Positions 25,299 to 34,088 of a stretch of 64,000 nt of DNA are shown in pieces. The position numbers were made by a program, and so were the translations under genes. The notes beneath the pieces are model-generated. The model was not told where the DNA came from, did no database searches, and saw only the letters and a program-made list of their open reading frames with translations. Position 1 is the stretch's first letter. The number at the start of each line of letters is the position of its first letter. Source of the stretch: Paenibacillus jilunlii (GTDB taxonomy: Bacteria; Bacillota; Bacilli; Paenibacillales; Paenibacillaceae); assembly GCF_900102965.1 (NCBI RefSeq), contig NZ_FNGM01000004.1, positions 258,604 to 322,603 of the forward strand, read 5' to 3'.

Positions 25299-27050
25299 AT
25301 GAAAAACAGGAAAAACTCACTGGGTGTAAGGCTTATTCAACTGTTTGCCGCTATAACTGTTCCGCTTCTCTCCGTGCTGTTTGCAGGAGGGTACTATGCC
25401 AAGGAAAATGTATTGGCTCAGGTATCCAGATCCTATCAGAATTTAGTGAACTCCAATCTGAAAATGATGGAGAGCAGTCTTGAGGACATTACGATTAATC
25501 TGGTGGATATTGTCGATCACGACGTGAATTTTCTTCAATTCAATCGTCCAGGGCTGACGGATTCCGAGTATTATTTTGCCCGTATGGGGATTATGCAAAG
25601 AAATCAAGCCTATCAGGCATATTATCATAGTGTGGACATGTTTTATCTATACTCCAGCGTCAATGATACGTTGACACTATCCAATGTACTAGGAACGACA
25701 GAGGATTATATGGATAAGGTACGTGCCTGGATCACGAACAGGGTTCACAATGAAGATCAATTAGAACCACTCCAGTACAAATGGACAATCGTTAAGATTG
25801 CCGGGGATTACTATTTAAACCGGACAGTCGGCAATAATCTGGGCAATCCCTCCTATATTGGTGCGCTTATCCGAATCGACTCCATGCGCTCACCGCTGGG
25901 CAATCTAAACCTGCAATCCGGCGGCGATGTTCTTATCGTGGATAATGAAGGGAATATCTTAACCAGTCCTTCGGAAACAATGGGCTACGGCTTCAAGCTG
26001 CCGCGTGAGAAGCTGAACCGGAATTCTTCGTTTTCTTTTTCGCATGATGGCGTGAAACTATTCGTTGTGTCCAGCCAGTCAGCCGCCCTGGGAATCAATC
26101 TTTCAGTGGTCATTCCCGATTCAGAGCTGCTTCAGGGATTGAATATCTTCCAGATGATTATTAATGTTCTTCCCTTTTTTGTTTTGATCATTTTGCTGGT
26201 TTACTTATATTATTTTCGCCGTATGGTCATCCGTCCGATTCTGGATTTGCTGGGAGGCATCCACCGCATCCGAAAAGGGTCTATGGAAACCCAGCTTCCT
26301 TCTTCTAACCTGTTGGAGTTTCAAGCACTGAATCAAGCGTTCAATAGCATGGTTGTGGAAATTCAAGATTTGAAAATTGATGTATACGAGGAACGGTTAA
26401 ACGCACAAAAAGCAGAATTGAAGCATTTGCAAATGCAAATCAATCCGCATTTTTTTCTGAACACGCTCAATATTATTTTTCAGCTTGCCGACCTGAAACG
26501 TTATGAACTGGTAAAAAAGACAGTACGCCATCTGGTGCAGTATTTCCGTTTTATGCTTCAGGTCAAGGATAACAGCATTACTTTGGGACAAGAACTGGAA
26601 CATCTCCGCAATTATCTCGAAATTCAAAAAATGCGTTACCAGCAATCGTTTGATTTTCAGATTGCCGTGGATGAAGAGATTAGCGGCGCCTCCATACCTT
26701 CCTTGATTATTCAGCCCTTTGTAGAAAATGCCATGCTTCACGGTATAAGTTTGAAAACAGAGACATTCATTCTCCGGATATCAGCAGTCCAATCAGAAGA
26801 AGAGGCCGATATTATGGTCATTGAAATCTCGGATAACGGAAAAGGCAGCAGTGCCCGGAAACTACAGGAGTTAAATTCACCGGATTACACACCCGGAACG
26901 GAGGACGGGCATATTGGCATCTGGAATGTGAAAAAAAGGTTGGCCATGCGTTATCAGGAGAAAGCTGACATTTACTTCAGCGAAAATGAGCCGACCGGAT
27001 TCCGTGTACGTCTGATCTTGCCCGTTGAATATGCAGAAGGAGAACGATAA
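25299..27050 (+). CDS. YesM-type sensor histidine kinase
   Basis: 583 residues. Membrane helix 1 (about 11-32), a large extracellular sensor domain (about 35-280), helix 2 (about 285-308) and a HAMP linker (IRPILDLLGGI). The His_kinase-type dimerisation region has LQMQINPHFFLNTLNI with the phosphoacceptor His near 384. The ATPase domain has PSLIIQPFVENAMLHG (N box) and EISDNGKGS. AGAAAGGA supports ATG 25299; four bases separate its stop from the regulator gene. It should sense an extracellular sugar or a ligand-loaded binding protein and phosphorylate the YesN-type partner. Confidence 0.93.
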   Translation: MKNRKNSLGVRLIQLFAAITVPLLSVLFAGGYYAKENVLAQVSRSYQNLVNSNLKMMESSLEDITINLVDIVDHDVNFLQFNRPGLTDSEYYFARMGIMQRNQAYQAYYHSVDMFYLYSSVNDTLTLSNVLGTTEDYMDKVRAWITNRVHNEDQLEPLQYKWTIVKIAGDYYLNRTVGNNLGNPSYIGALIRIDSMRSPLGNLNLQSGGDVLIVDNEGNILTSPSETMGYGFKLPREKLNRNSSFSFSHDGVKLFVVSSQSAALGINLSVVIPDSELLQGLNIFQMIINVLPFFVLIILLVYLYYFRRMVIRPILDLLGGIHRIRKGSMETQLPSSNLLEFQALNQAFNSMVVEIQDLKIDVYEERLNAQKAELKHLQMQINPHFFLNTLNIIFQLADLKRYELVKKTVRHLVQYFRFMLQVKDNSITLGQELEHLRNYLEIQKMRYQQSFDFQIAVDEEISGASIPSLIIQPFVENAMLHGISLKTETFILRISAVQSEEEADIMVIEISDNGKGSSARKLQELNSPDYTPGTEDGHIGIWNVKKRLAMRYQEKADIYFSENEPTGFRVRLILPVEYAEGER

Positions 27051-27053
27051 GCC

Positions 27054-28679
27054 ATGCGATTATTAATTGTAGATGATGAACAGTTCGCTGTAGAGGGGAT
27101 TCTCTATTGCTGCGACTGGAAGGAGTTTGGGGTAGAAGAGGTATTGACGGCCAATAGAGCAGACCGGGCCAGGGATATTGTAAAGGATAAAAAAATAGAT
27201 TTGCTGATTTGCGATATTGAGATGCCCGATGAAGATGGGCTTTCGCTGGTTGGCTGGGTGAGGGAGCACTCTCCCTGGACGGAATCGATATTTTTGACCT
27301 GTCATTCCGAATTTTCCTACGCGAAAAAAGCAGTTAACCTCGGAAGTTTTGATTACCTGCTGAAGCCTGTTGACTCAGCTGAACTGTTGTCTGCCGTATC
27401 GGGTATGATTGCAGCCATCCGCGAGAAGGAAGAGTATGAGTCTTACAATAAAATGTACCATAAGTATCTAAATCTGTGGCAAAAAGAAAAGCCGAAGCGT
27501 GTGGAGCGTTTCTGGCAGGACCTGTTGTCACGGAGCATCCTGTCCTTCGGGGATTTTTTTGAACGGGAGCTGGCAGGTGCCGGCGTAGGGTTAACCACTG
27601 GAGATTTGGTGCTTCCCATTCTAATCAGCATTGAGGAGTGGAGCAAACCCTTAAATCCGCGTGATCAGGAAATCATGGAATATGCTGTGAAGAAAGCTGC
27701 GGAGGAATTTTTTACAGAAGAGCAGCAAGGCGAGGCAGTCACAGACAAAAGCGGGGTTTTGTTCATTCTGCTGTACGCCAAAGGGGAGGAAGAGGAAGGA
27801 CGGGCGGCTGAGAAGCTTAAAATTCAGAAGCTCACTGCCATGGGAAAACGTTTTATCAAGGCATGCCAGGAGTTGTTCTATAGTATAGTAACCTGCTATG
27901 TCGGCTCGTTCAAACCCCTTCAAGAGCTGCCGGGAATGTGCGAAAGCTTAAAGATTATGGAGCGTGACAATATCTCAAGGACACAATCGGTGCTCTTATA
28001 CTTGCCGCAAGACCAGATATTACTGTCACCTAATTTGGATGACATCCGGCTCGATGACCTGATCTCTTATATGCTAAGCGGAAAGCGTGAGTCTGCTGTC
28101 CGCTTTATTCATAACCTGACAGAGAAATTGGAAGCTAATCCATGCTTTCAGGGAAGAAATCTGGATGCATTGCATCAGGATACATTGCAGATTATATACC
28201 ACTTCCTGCAGGTAAGAGGAATCAATGCAGGAAGTATTGTCCTGTTTTCAGACTGGACAACCGCCCATATTCGGGGACTGCTTCAGTACAGGCATTGGGC
28301 AGAGGGGATCGTCTCAGCCGTCATGGAAACGGAATTCGAGCGGCAGGAAAAGGGTGGCGTGATTGAACGATCCATTCGATACATCCAGCAAAATGTAGAG
28401 GAAGAGATCTCAAGAGCAAGTGTCGCTGATTATGTGGGATTGAACCCAACCTATCTTTCCAGGCTGTTTAAAAAAGAGACAGGCCAAAACCTTATTGATT
28501 TCCTGATTTCGGTGAAGATGAACCGTACCCGCGAACTCTTGGACACAACGGATATGTCAGTCAGTTCGATAGCGCAACAGGTAGGGTACAGTAATTTTTC
28601 GCATTTCACTAAAATGTTCCGCAAGCAGTTCGACGTTAATCCTCAGGAATATCGCAAGGTCACAAAACGATTAGACTGA
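27054..28679 (+). CDS. YesN-type AraC-family response regulator
   Basis: 541 residues. Receiver domain: IVDDEQF, Asp near 54 in LICDIEMPDEDG, Lys in LLKPVDS. A middle region of about 300 residues precedes a C-terminal AraC domain (about 440-541) with VADYVGLNPTYLSRLFKKETG and VSSIAQQVGYSNFSHFTKMFRKQF. Encoded directly after its kinase and upstream of the ABC transporter genes it presumably activates. Together with the LacI-type operators this implies dual control of the operon. Confidence 0.93.
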   Translation: MRLLIVDDEQFAVEGILYCCDWKEFGVEEVLTANRADRARDIVKDKKIDLLICDIEMPDEDGLSLVGWVREHSPWTESIFLTCHSEFSYAKKAVNLGSFDYLLKPVDSAELLSAVSGMIAAIREKEEYESYNKMYHKYLNLWQKEKPKRVERFWQDLLSRSILSFGDFFERELAGAGVGLTTGDLVLPILISIEEWSKPLNPRDQEIMEYAVKKAAEEFFTEEQQGEAVTDKSGVLFILLYAKGEEEEGRAAEKLKIQKLTAMGKRFIKACQELFYSIVTCYVGSFKPLQELPGMCESLKIMERDNISRTQSVLLYLPQDQILLSPNLDDIRLDDLISYMLSGKRESAVRFIHNLTEKLEANPCFQGRNLDALHQDTLQIIYHFLQVRGINAGSIVLFSDWTTAHIRGLLQYRHWAEGIVSAVMETEFERQEKGGVIERSIRYIQQNVEEEISRASVADYVGLNPTYLSRLFKKETGQNLIDFLISVKMNRTRELLDTTDMSVSSIAQQVGYSNFSHFTKMFRKQFDVNPQEYRKVTKRLD

Positions 28680-28754
28680 GGTTATAAAAACGGCAGAGCA
28701 GTTGCAGACAGCTCCTTATAATTAAGCCATAACCCAATAAGAAGGTGTGGAACT

Positions 28755-29717
28755 ATGGCTTCGGAAAAAGCATTCATAACCCAACCCGGCATCTCACGGC
28801 CCAATGCAAAATGGAGGCACTTATGGAAGTACAGGGCATTAATTATTCTGGCGATGCCGGGAATACTGCTGATGTTAATCAACAACTATCTGCCGATGTT
28901 TGGTATTTTTTTGGCCTTCAAGGACCTGAATTATACAGAGGGAATATGGAAAAGCAAATGGATCGGACTGGACAACTTTAAGTTTTTGTTTGCTTCGAAC
29001 GACGCTTGGCTGATCATTAAGAACACATTGCTGTACAACATTAGCTTTTTGCTGATCAATACGATATTGGCTGTAATGCTGGCTCTTCTCCTTAACGAGG
29101 TTAAAAATAAATTTGCCTCCAAATTCTTTCAGAGCACTGTGATCTTGCCCAATTTTATTTCCATGGTCATTGTCGGCTACATCGTCTATGGATTTTTGAA
29201 TCCGGAGCTGGGGTTCGTCAATAAATTTATTTTGGAGCCCTTCGGTATTGACCCTAAGAATTGGTATGCGGAAGCGCAGCATTGGCCATATATTTTGACC
29301 ATTGTTAACACATGGAAGAATGTCGGTTACGCGGCCGTCGTCTATCTGGCAGCCATTGTTGGGATAGACTCTGAATATTATGAAGCCGCTGTCATTGATG
29401 GAGCCAGCCGCTGGAAGCAAATGACGAAAATTACGGTTCCTCTGATTGCCCCGATCATTATTATCATGACATTGCTGGCGATTGGCCGGATTTTCAACGC
29501 CGATTTTGGTCTGTTTTATCAGGCGACAATGGCATCCGGTATGATCAAAGAGACAACAGAAGTTATTGATACCTATGTATACAGCGCATTAATGGTCACC
29601 GGCGATACGGGACTCGCCTCCTCGGCAGGGCTGCTGCAATCCGTTGTTGGCTTTACACTTGTCGTGACTGTCAACCTGATTGTTCGTAAATTCAGCAGAG
29701 AAAATGCTCTATTTTAA
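28755..29717 (+). CDS. Sugar ABC transporter permease, LplB type
   Basis: 320 residues, six membrane helices. It has the family features ALIILAMPGILLMLINNYLPMFGIFLAFKDLNY, WIGLDNFKFLF and an EAA loop EAAVIDGASRWKQMTKITVPLIAP. AGAAGGTG precedes the ATG. First transporter gene of the second sugar operon; works with the next two proteins and with a shared ATPase encoded elsewhere. The sequence is clearly distinct from the permease at 10351, so the two importers probably take different sugars. Confidence 0.92.
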   Translation: MASEKAFITQPGISRPNAKWRHLWKYRALIILAMPGILLMLINNYLPMFGIFLAFKDLNYTEGIWKSKWIGLDNFKFLFASNDAWLIIKNTLLYNISFLLINTILAVMLALLLNEVKNKFASKFFQSTVILPNFISMVIVGYIVYGFLNPELGFVNKFILEPFGIDPKNWYAEAQHWPYILTIVNTWKNVGYAAVVYLAAIVGIDSEYYEAAVIDGASRWKQMTKITVPLIAPIIIIMTLLAIGRIFNADFGLFYQATMASGMIKETTEVIDTYVYSALMVTGDTGLASSAGLLQSVVGFTLVVTVNLIVRKFSRENALF

Positions 29718-29729
29718 AAGGAGATCAAT

Positions 29730-30608
29730 ATGAACCCAAAGAGAACCAACCCCATTATCGTCATTGTTTTGACCTTGTTCAGCTTGGCGTGCCTGATCCC
29801 GTTCTGGCTCGTGTTCATGATATCGGTGGCCGATGAAAATTGGGTAACCGCTCACGGATACAGCTTTTGGCCCGGCAAATTCAGCCTTGTCGCTTACCAG
29901 TATTTAATTGAAGATGCCGAGAAAATATTGCGGGCTTACAGCGTATCTGCTTTGGTTACAGTGATTGGTGTGGTCGTCAGTTTGTTCGTGACTTCCGCAA
30001 TGGCCTACGCCTTGTCACGGAAAGAGTTTCCGCTCAGAGGGGCTCTTAGCTTCTACATCTTGATCACCATGCTGTTTTCGGGAGGTTTGCTGCCCTGGTA
30101 TCTTGTATACACCCGCTTTTTACATGTTCAGGATACTTTGATGGCGTTAATCATTCCGGGTCTGATCGGCGGCTTCAATGTCATTATCATGCGGACTTTC
30201 TTTACGAACAGCATCCCGCCTTCCCTGATTGATTCTTCTCAGATCGATGGTGCAGGAGAATTCCGGACATACTTCAGCATTATTTTGCCGCTGTCCCTTC
30301 CTGTCATGGCCACGATTGGGCTCTTCACCACCGTATCTTACTGGAATGACTGGTTTACAAGCCTGGTCTTCATCCAGAATGAGAAGCTATTCTCTCTGCA
30401 GTATTTGTTGACCAAAACCTTGATGAACGCTTCGTTCCTGCAGACGATAGCCAATAAGGCCTATAGTTCGACCGCACAGGTCACGACGCCGCTGGAATCT
30501 ATCCGAATGGCGATGGCAATGATTGCAATCGGTCCGCTGGTGCTGGTGTTCCCTTTCCTGCAGAAGTATTTTGTAAGGGGTCTTACCGTAGGCGCTGTGA
30601 AAGGCTGA
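29730..30608 (+). CDS. Sugar ABC transporter permease, YtcP/AraQ type
   Basis: 292 residues, six membrane helices, 12 bases after the LplB-type gene with AAAGGAG before the ATG. It carries LVFMISVADE, LFSGGLLPWYLVYTRFLHV and the EAA loop IDSSQIDGAGEFRTYFSIILPLSLP, and ends in YFVRGLTVGAVKG. It is the second channel subunit of the importer for the sugar handled by the downstream GH66 and GH13 enzymes. Confidence 0.92.
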   Translation: MNPKRTNPIIVIVLTLFSLACLIPFWLVFMISVADENWVTAHGYSFWPGKFSLVAYQYLIEDAEKILRAYSVSALVTVIGVVVSLFVTSAMAYALSRKEFPLRGALSFYILITMLFSGGLLPWYLVYTRFLHVQDTLMALIIPGLIGGFNVIIMRTFFTNSIPPSLIDSSQIDGAGEFRTYFSIILPLSLPVMATIGLFTTVSYWNDWFTSLVFIQNEKLFSLQYLLTKTLMNASFLQTIANKAYSSTAQVTTPLESIRMAMAMIAIGPLVLVFPFLQKYFVRGLTVGAVKG

Positions 30609-30690
30609 TCCCGGCATAATGCCGGATTAGTATACGCAAGCAAATGTTCAAAAGGCAAAAATAGAAGGATTCCAGGGAGGGCTATTATTT

Positions 30691-32265
30691 ATGAAGTGGT
30701 TAAAAAAGAGTTCCGCTGTGCTGGCATCGTTGATGTTGACTTCAGCCGTAGCGGCCGGTTGCGGCGGAAATAACGCATCGGATACGCCGGCGGGTTCAGC
30801 TCAGCCAGATGGAGCGGCCAGTTCGGAGTTGAAGCCATACGAAGTCATGATGGTCTTCCCCGATGCGCCTCAAAAAGACAATCAACTGGTTCAGGATGCG
30901 ATGAATGATTATCTGAAGAAGACATATCCGGAATTAAACATGACTGTCAAGCTGAATCCCATTGACTGGGGCGCCTGGAGCGATAAAACGAACCTAATGA
31001 TGGCGTCCGGGGACAAAATGGATTTGCTGTTCACGGCGGATTGGCTCGGATTCCAGCAACAGGTTACAAAAGGGGGGCTGCTGCCGCTTGATGATTTGCT
31101 CGCCAAATACGGGCCCGATATCGAAGCAGTGGAAAAGGATTACCACGAACCGGCTAAACGCGGCGGCAAGCTTTACGGTATCCATACCCATCAAGAGCTG
31201 GGCGGTGCACAAGGGGTTTATTTGAATAAGGAGCTAGTGGACAAATATAACTTTGACCTGACTGCACTGAAGTCTGGAAAGGTCGAGGATCTGGAGCCCA
31301 TGCTGAAAACAGTCAAGGAAAACGAACCGGGTATTACGCCTTTAGTGGCACCTAGTTTTCCACTTGAAGCTTACTATTCATCCACAAATCTGGACTCCAT
31401 TACAAGCATTGCTGCTATTAACACTGTAGGAACGGCTCCAGATGATTATACTGTAATCAATTCCTTCACTACTCCCCGGTATATGGAGCTTGCCAAGTTG
31501 ACTAACAAGTGGTACAAGGCAGGATATATAAACAAGGATGCACTGACACCTGGTTTAGATGCCTGGAAAAAAATGCAGGCCGGCAAAGGATTTGCATTTG
31601 TCAGCGATATGGATATTCTGGCTGATATGGAGATCGGAAAAGCTGACATCTCGCCGAATGGATCAATTAAAGCGGGCCGTGAGATGCTGCAGATTCCTCT
31701 AAATATTGACCGTTTGCAAACCGGAAAGATGACAGCTACTATGTATGCGATTTCGAAAAGCTCTGAAGATCCTGAACGTGCCATGAAGCTGCTTAACCTC
31801 TTCTATAAAGACAAGGAATTGCTGACCCTCTTTAATTTCGGAATCGAAGGGAAACATTATGTGCTTAAGGATGGCCAAATTGCACTGCCGGAAGGTCAAA
31901 CTACGGATAGCGTCGGCTATTATCATGATATTATGTGGCAATTGGGCAATCAAATGCTTAACTACACCCGTGTAGGGGAAGATCCGAATAAATACAAGAA
32001 CTACGAGAAATTCAACGAGAAAATTTCTTCGAATCGTTCCCGTATTTTTGGATTTGTCTTTGATCCGGAGCCTGTAAAGAATGAGCTGATCTCGATCGAC
32101 AATGCCAACAAAACATTTGTGGACGGACTAAAGTCCGGTCAATTGGACCCGGAAGAGGTTGTTCCTAAGATGTTGGAGAAACAAAAAACAGCAGGAGCTG
32201 ACAAAGTAATCGCTGAAGCGCAAAAACAACTAGATGCTTGGCTTAAAGAAAACAGCAAGAAATAG
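30691..32265 (+). CDS. Extracellular sugar-binding lipoprotein of ABC importer
   Basis: 524 residues. Signal and lipobox A-V-A-A-G-C with Cys24, a short Ser/Ala/Gly linker, then a solute-binding fold with many exposed aromatic residues. GGGAGGG precedes the ATG. It should bind the oligosaccharide outside the membrane and present it to the two permeases. Given the neighbouring GH66 and alpha-1,6-glucosidase genes, isomalto-oligosaccharides, possibly cyclic ones, are the likely ligands (inference from context). Confidence 0.92.
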   Translation: MKWLKKSSAVLASLMLTSAVAAGCGGNNASDTPAGSAQPDGAASSELKPYEVMMVFPDAPQKDNQLVQDAMNDYLKKTYPELNMTVKLNPIDWGAWSDKTNLMMASGDKMDLLFTADWLGFQQQVTKGGLLPLDDLLAKYGPDIEAVEKDYHEPAKRGGKLYGIHTHQELGGAQGVYLNKELVDKYNFDLTALKSGKVEDLEPMLKTVKENEPGITPLVAPSFPLEAYYSSTNLDSITSIAAINTVGTAPDDYTVINSFTTPRYMELAKLTNKWYKAGYINKDALTPGLDAWKKMQAGKGFAFVSDMDILADMEIGKADISPNGSIKAGREMLQIPLNIDRLQTGKMTATMYAISKSSEDPERAMKLLNLFYKDKELLTLFNFGIEGKHYVLKDGQIALPEGQTTDSVGYYHDIMWQLGNQMLNYTRVGEDPNKYKNYEKFNEKISSNRSRIFGFVFDPEPVKNELISIDNANKTFVDGLKSGQLDPEEVVPKMLEKQKTAGADKVIAEAQKQLDAWLKENSKK

Positions 32266-32351
32266 GCGGAGCTCCCTCACTAATTTCATTTGTTAAGCTA
32301 ATCTCGTTTAATTGTAAAGGATCATACATCGAAGTGGAGTGGAGTATTCAC

Positions 32352-34070
32352 ATGGAAAATTCAATGCTGACCTATATAGACATGTATCCCGATCAAGCCC
32401 AGTACACATCCGGCCAATCAGGCAACATTGTAATCGAACTGGAGACCCGAGAGGATAAGATTCTGGACCTGGTTGTCGGGTTTTACAAGTTAGAACAGCA
32501 AGTTGCCGAAGAAACATTAAGAATCAGCACGGAAAAAGGATTGAGACAAATTGTGCACATTCCCCTGTTTGCTGAAGATACAAAGTGGGCCGGTTATGGG
32601 GTCAAGGCTACAATGTTTTGCGAGAAAATTGCAGTGTCCACAGCCTATACTTCGTATGATATTGCCGATCACTGGAGTCGGGCGCCACGGTATGGCTTTT
32701 TAAGCGATTTTCGGACAGAAGAATCCGGAGATTTCCGTGACGTCGAAAGTATGAACAAATTCCACTTGAATGTTATACAGTTCTACGATTGGATGTATCG
32801 CCATGATGATCTTGTTCCGAAACAGGACGAATTTATCGATCCCATGGGCCGGACGATGTCCTATAAAGTTGTGCGTGAAAAAGTGTCAGCCGTGCACGAT
32901 AAAGGGATGGCAGCCATGGCCTATGGGGCTGTATACGCGAGTCTAAAAGACTTTGTGCAGACACGGCCGGAATGGGGACTTTATAACCGCCGGGGAGAGC
33001 CGTTTCAACTAATAGACTTATTCTATATTATGGACATTACACCGGATTCGCCTTGGACCGATCATATTATTGAACAGTTCCGTCAGGCAGTAATGGCCGG
33101 ATTCGACGGGATTCATATGGATCAATACGGTTTTCCCAAGAAAGCAATACGTCGGGTTGAAGGAAGAGAAGAAATGTTGGATCTGGCGGAATGCTACCCG
33201 GCGCTCATTGACCGAGCCAGTTCAGCAGTGAAGGAAATTAAAGCCGGGGCCGGGGTCATATTCAATAATGTAGGCAATTACCCTATAAGCAAGACTGCCT
33301 CGTCGGATCAGGAGGCGCTTTATATTGAAGTGTGGCCGCCTGTAGTCCGGTTGCGTGAGCTTAAAGGACTGATCGATAATGCAAGATCATTGGACCCGGA
33401 CAAGCCGATTATCCTTTCCGCCTATCTGCCCTCCTTCTACCCGAAGGCCGGCCATGACAAGGAATGGGCCGAGAATGGTGCGCTGTTAACCATAGCATCT
33501 ATATTTGTAAGCGGTGGATATCACCTCTTATTAGGTGAGAACAATGGGCTGCTGACCATGCCCTACTACCCCGATTATGCAGTGATGCGGACAGAATTTG
33601 CCGTTGAGGTCAGACGTTACTATGATTTCATAGTACGGTTTGGTACGCTGATACACAATGCACAGTTGGAAGATGTGTCTTATACCTATACAGCAGGGGT
33701 TAATACCGAAATCACCTTCGAAGGCAGTGTGCCTTTTGCGCCGAATGGAGATATTGATTCCGTGTGGACCATCATCAAGCGGATGCCAGGTTACCAGATA
33801 TTGCAGCTCATTAACCTAGTCGGACTTGAGGATGATTATTGGGAGCACGGCAAGAAACAGCGGCCTGAACCTCAAACTGGAGTGGTGTGCACTTTGCTGA
33901 TTGAACAGCCGATTGAGTGCATCTACACAGCCAGCCCGGATGATTGTAACCAGGAAGTATGTTTCTTGGATTACGAGGTTGTTCCTCACGGACAAGGACT
34001 GGCAGCCAGATTTACTTTGCCGTCTCTGAGAGTGTGGACCATGGTTGTAGTGAAATGTAGTGAAGTATAG
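32352..34070 (+). CDS. Cytoplasmic glycoside hydrolase family 66 enzyme (dextranase-like)
   Basis: 572 residues. An N-terminal beta-sandwich (about 1-105) precedes a TIM barrel (about 110-430) with GH66 signatures: RYGFLSDF, NVIQFYDWMYRHD and FDGIHMDQYG with the likely nucleophile Asp. Glu in EALYIEVWPP is a candidate acid/base. A C-terminal beta domain follows. GH66 enzymes cut dextran alpha-1,6 links or form cyclic isomalto-oligosaccharides. Most known members are secreted; this one has no signal peptide and no carbohydrate-binding insert, so it should act on imported oligosaccharides. ATG 32352 is preferred over GTG 32334 because GGAGTGGAG lies 8 bases before it. Confidence 0.85.
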   Translation: MENSMLTYIDMYPDQAQYTSGQSGNIVIELETREDKILDLVVGFYKLEQQVAEETLRISTEKGLRQIVHIPLFAEDTKWAGYGVKATMFCEKIAVSTAYTSYDIADHWSRAPRYGFLSDFRTEESGDFRDVESMNKFHLNVIQFYDWMYRHDDLVPKQDEFIDPMGRTMSYKVVREKVSAVHDKGMAAMAYGAVYASLKDFVQTRPEWGLYNRRGEPFQLIDLFYIMDITPDSPWTDHIIEQFRQAVMAGFDGIHMDQYGFPKKAIRRVEGREEMLDLAECYPALIDRASSAVKEIKAGAGVIFNNVGNYPISKTASSDQEALYIEVWPPVVRLRELKGLIDNARSLDPDKPIILSAYLPSFYPKAGHDKEWAENGALLTIASIFVSGGYHLLLGENNGLLTMPYYPDYAVMRTEFAVEVRRYYDFIVRFGTLIHNAQLEDVSYTYTAGVNTEITFEGSVPFAPNGDIDSVWTIIKRMPGYQILQLINLVGLEDDYWEHGKKQRPEPQTGVVCTLLIEQPIECIYTASPDDCNQEVCFLDYEVVPHGQGLAARFTLPSLRVWTMVVVKCSEV

Positions 34071-34088
34071 CCTATAGGAGTGAATGAT

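Noticed and set aside
32352..34070. Naming the GH66 gene a cycloisomaltooligosaccharide glucanotransferase
   Set aside because: Known glucanotransferases are secreted and carry an extra carbohydrate-binding insert in the barrel; this protein lacks both, so only a dextranase-like call is justified.
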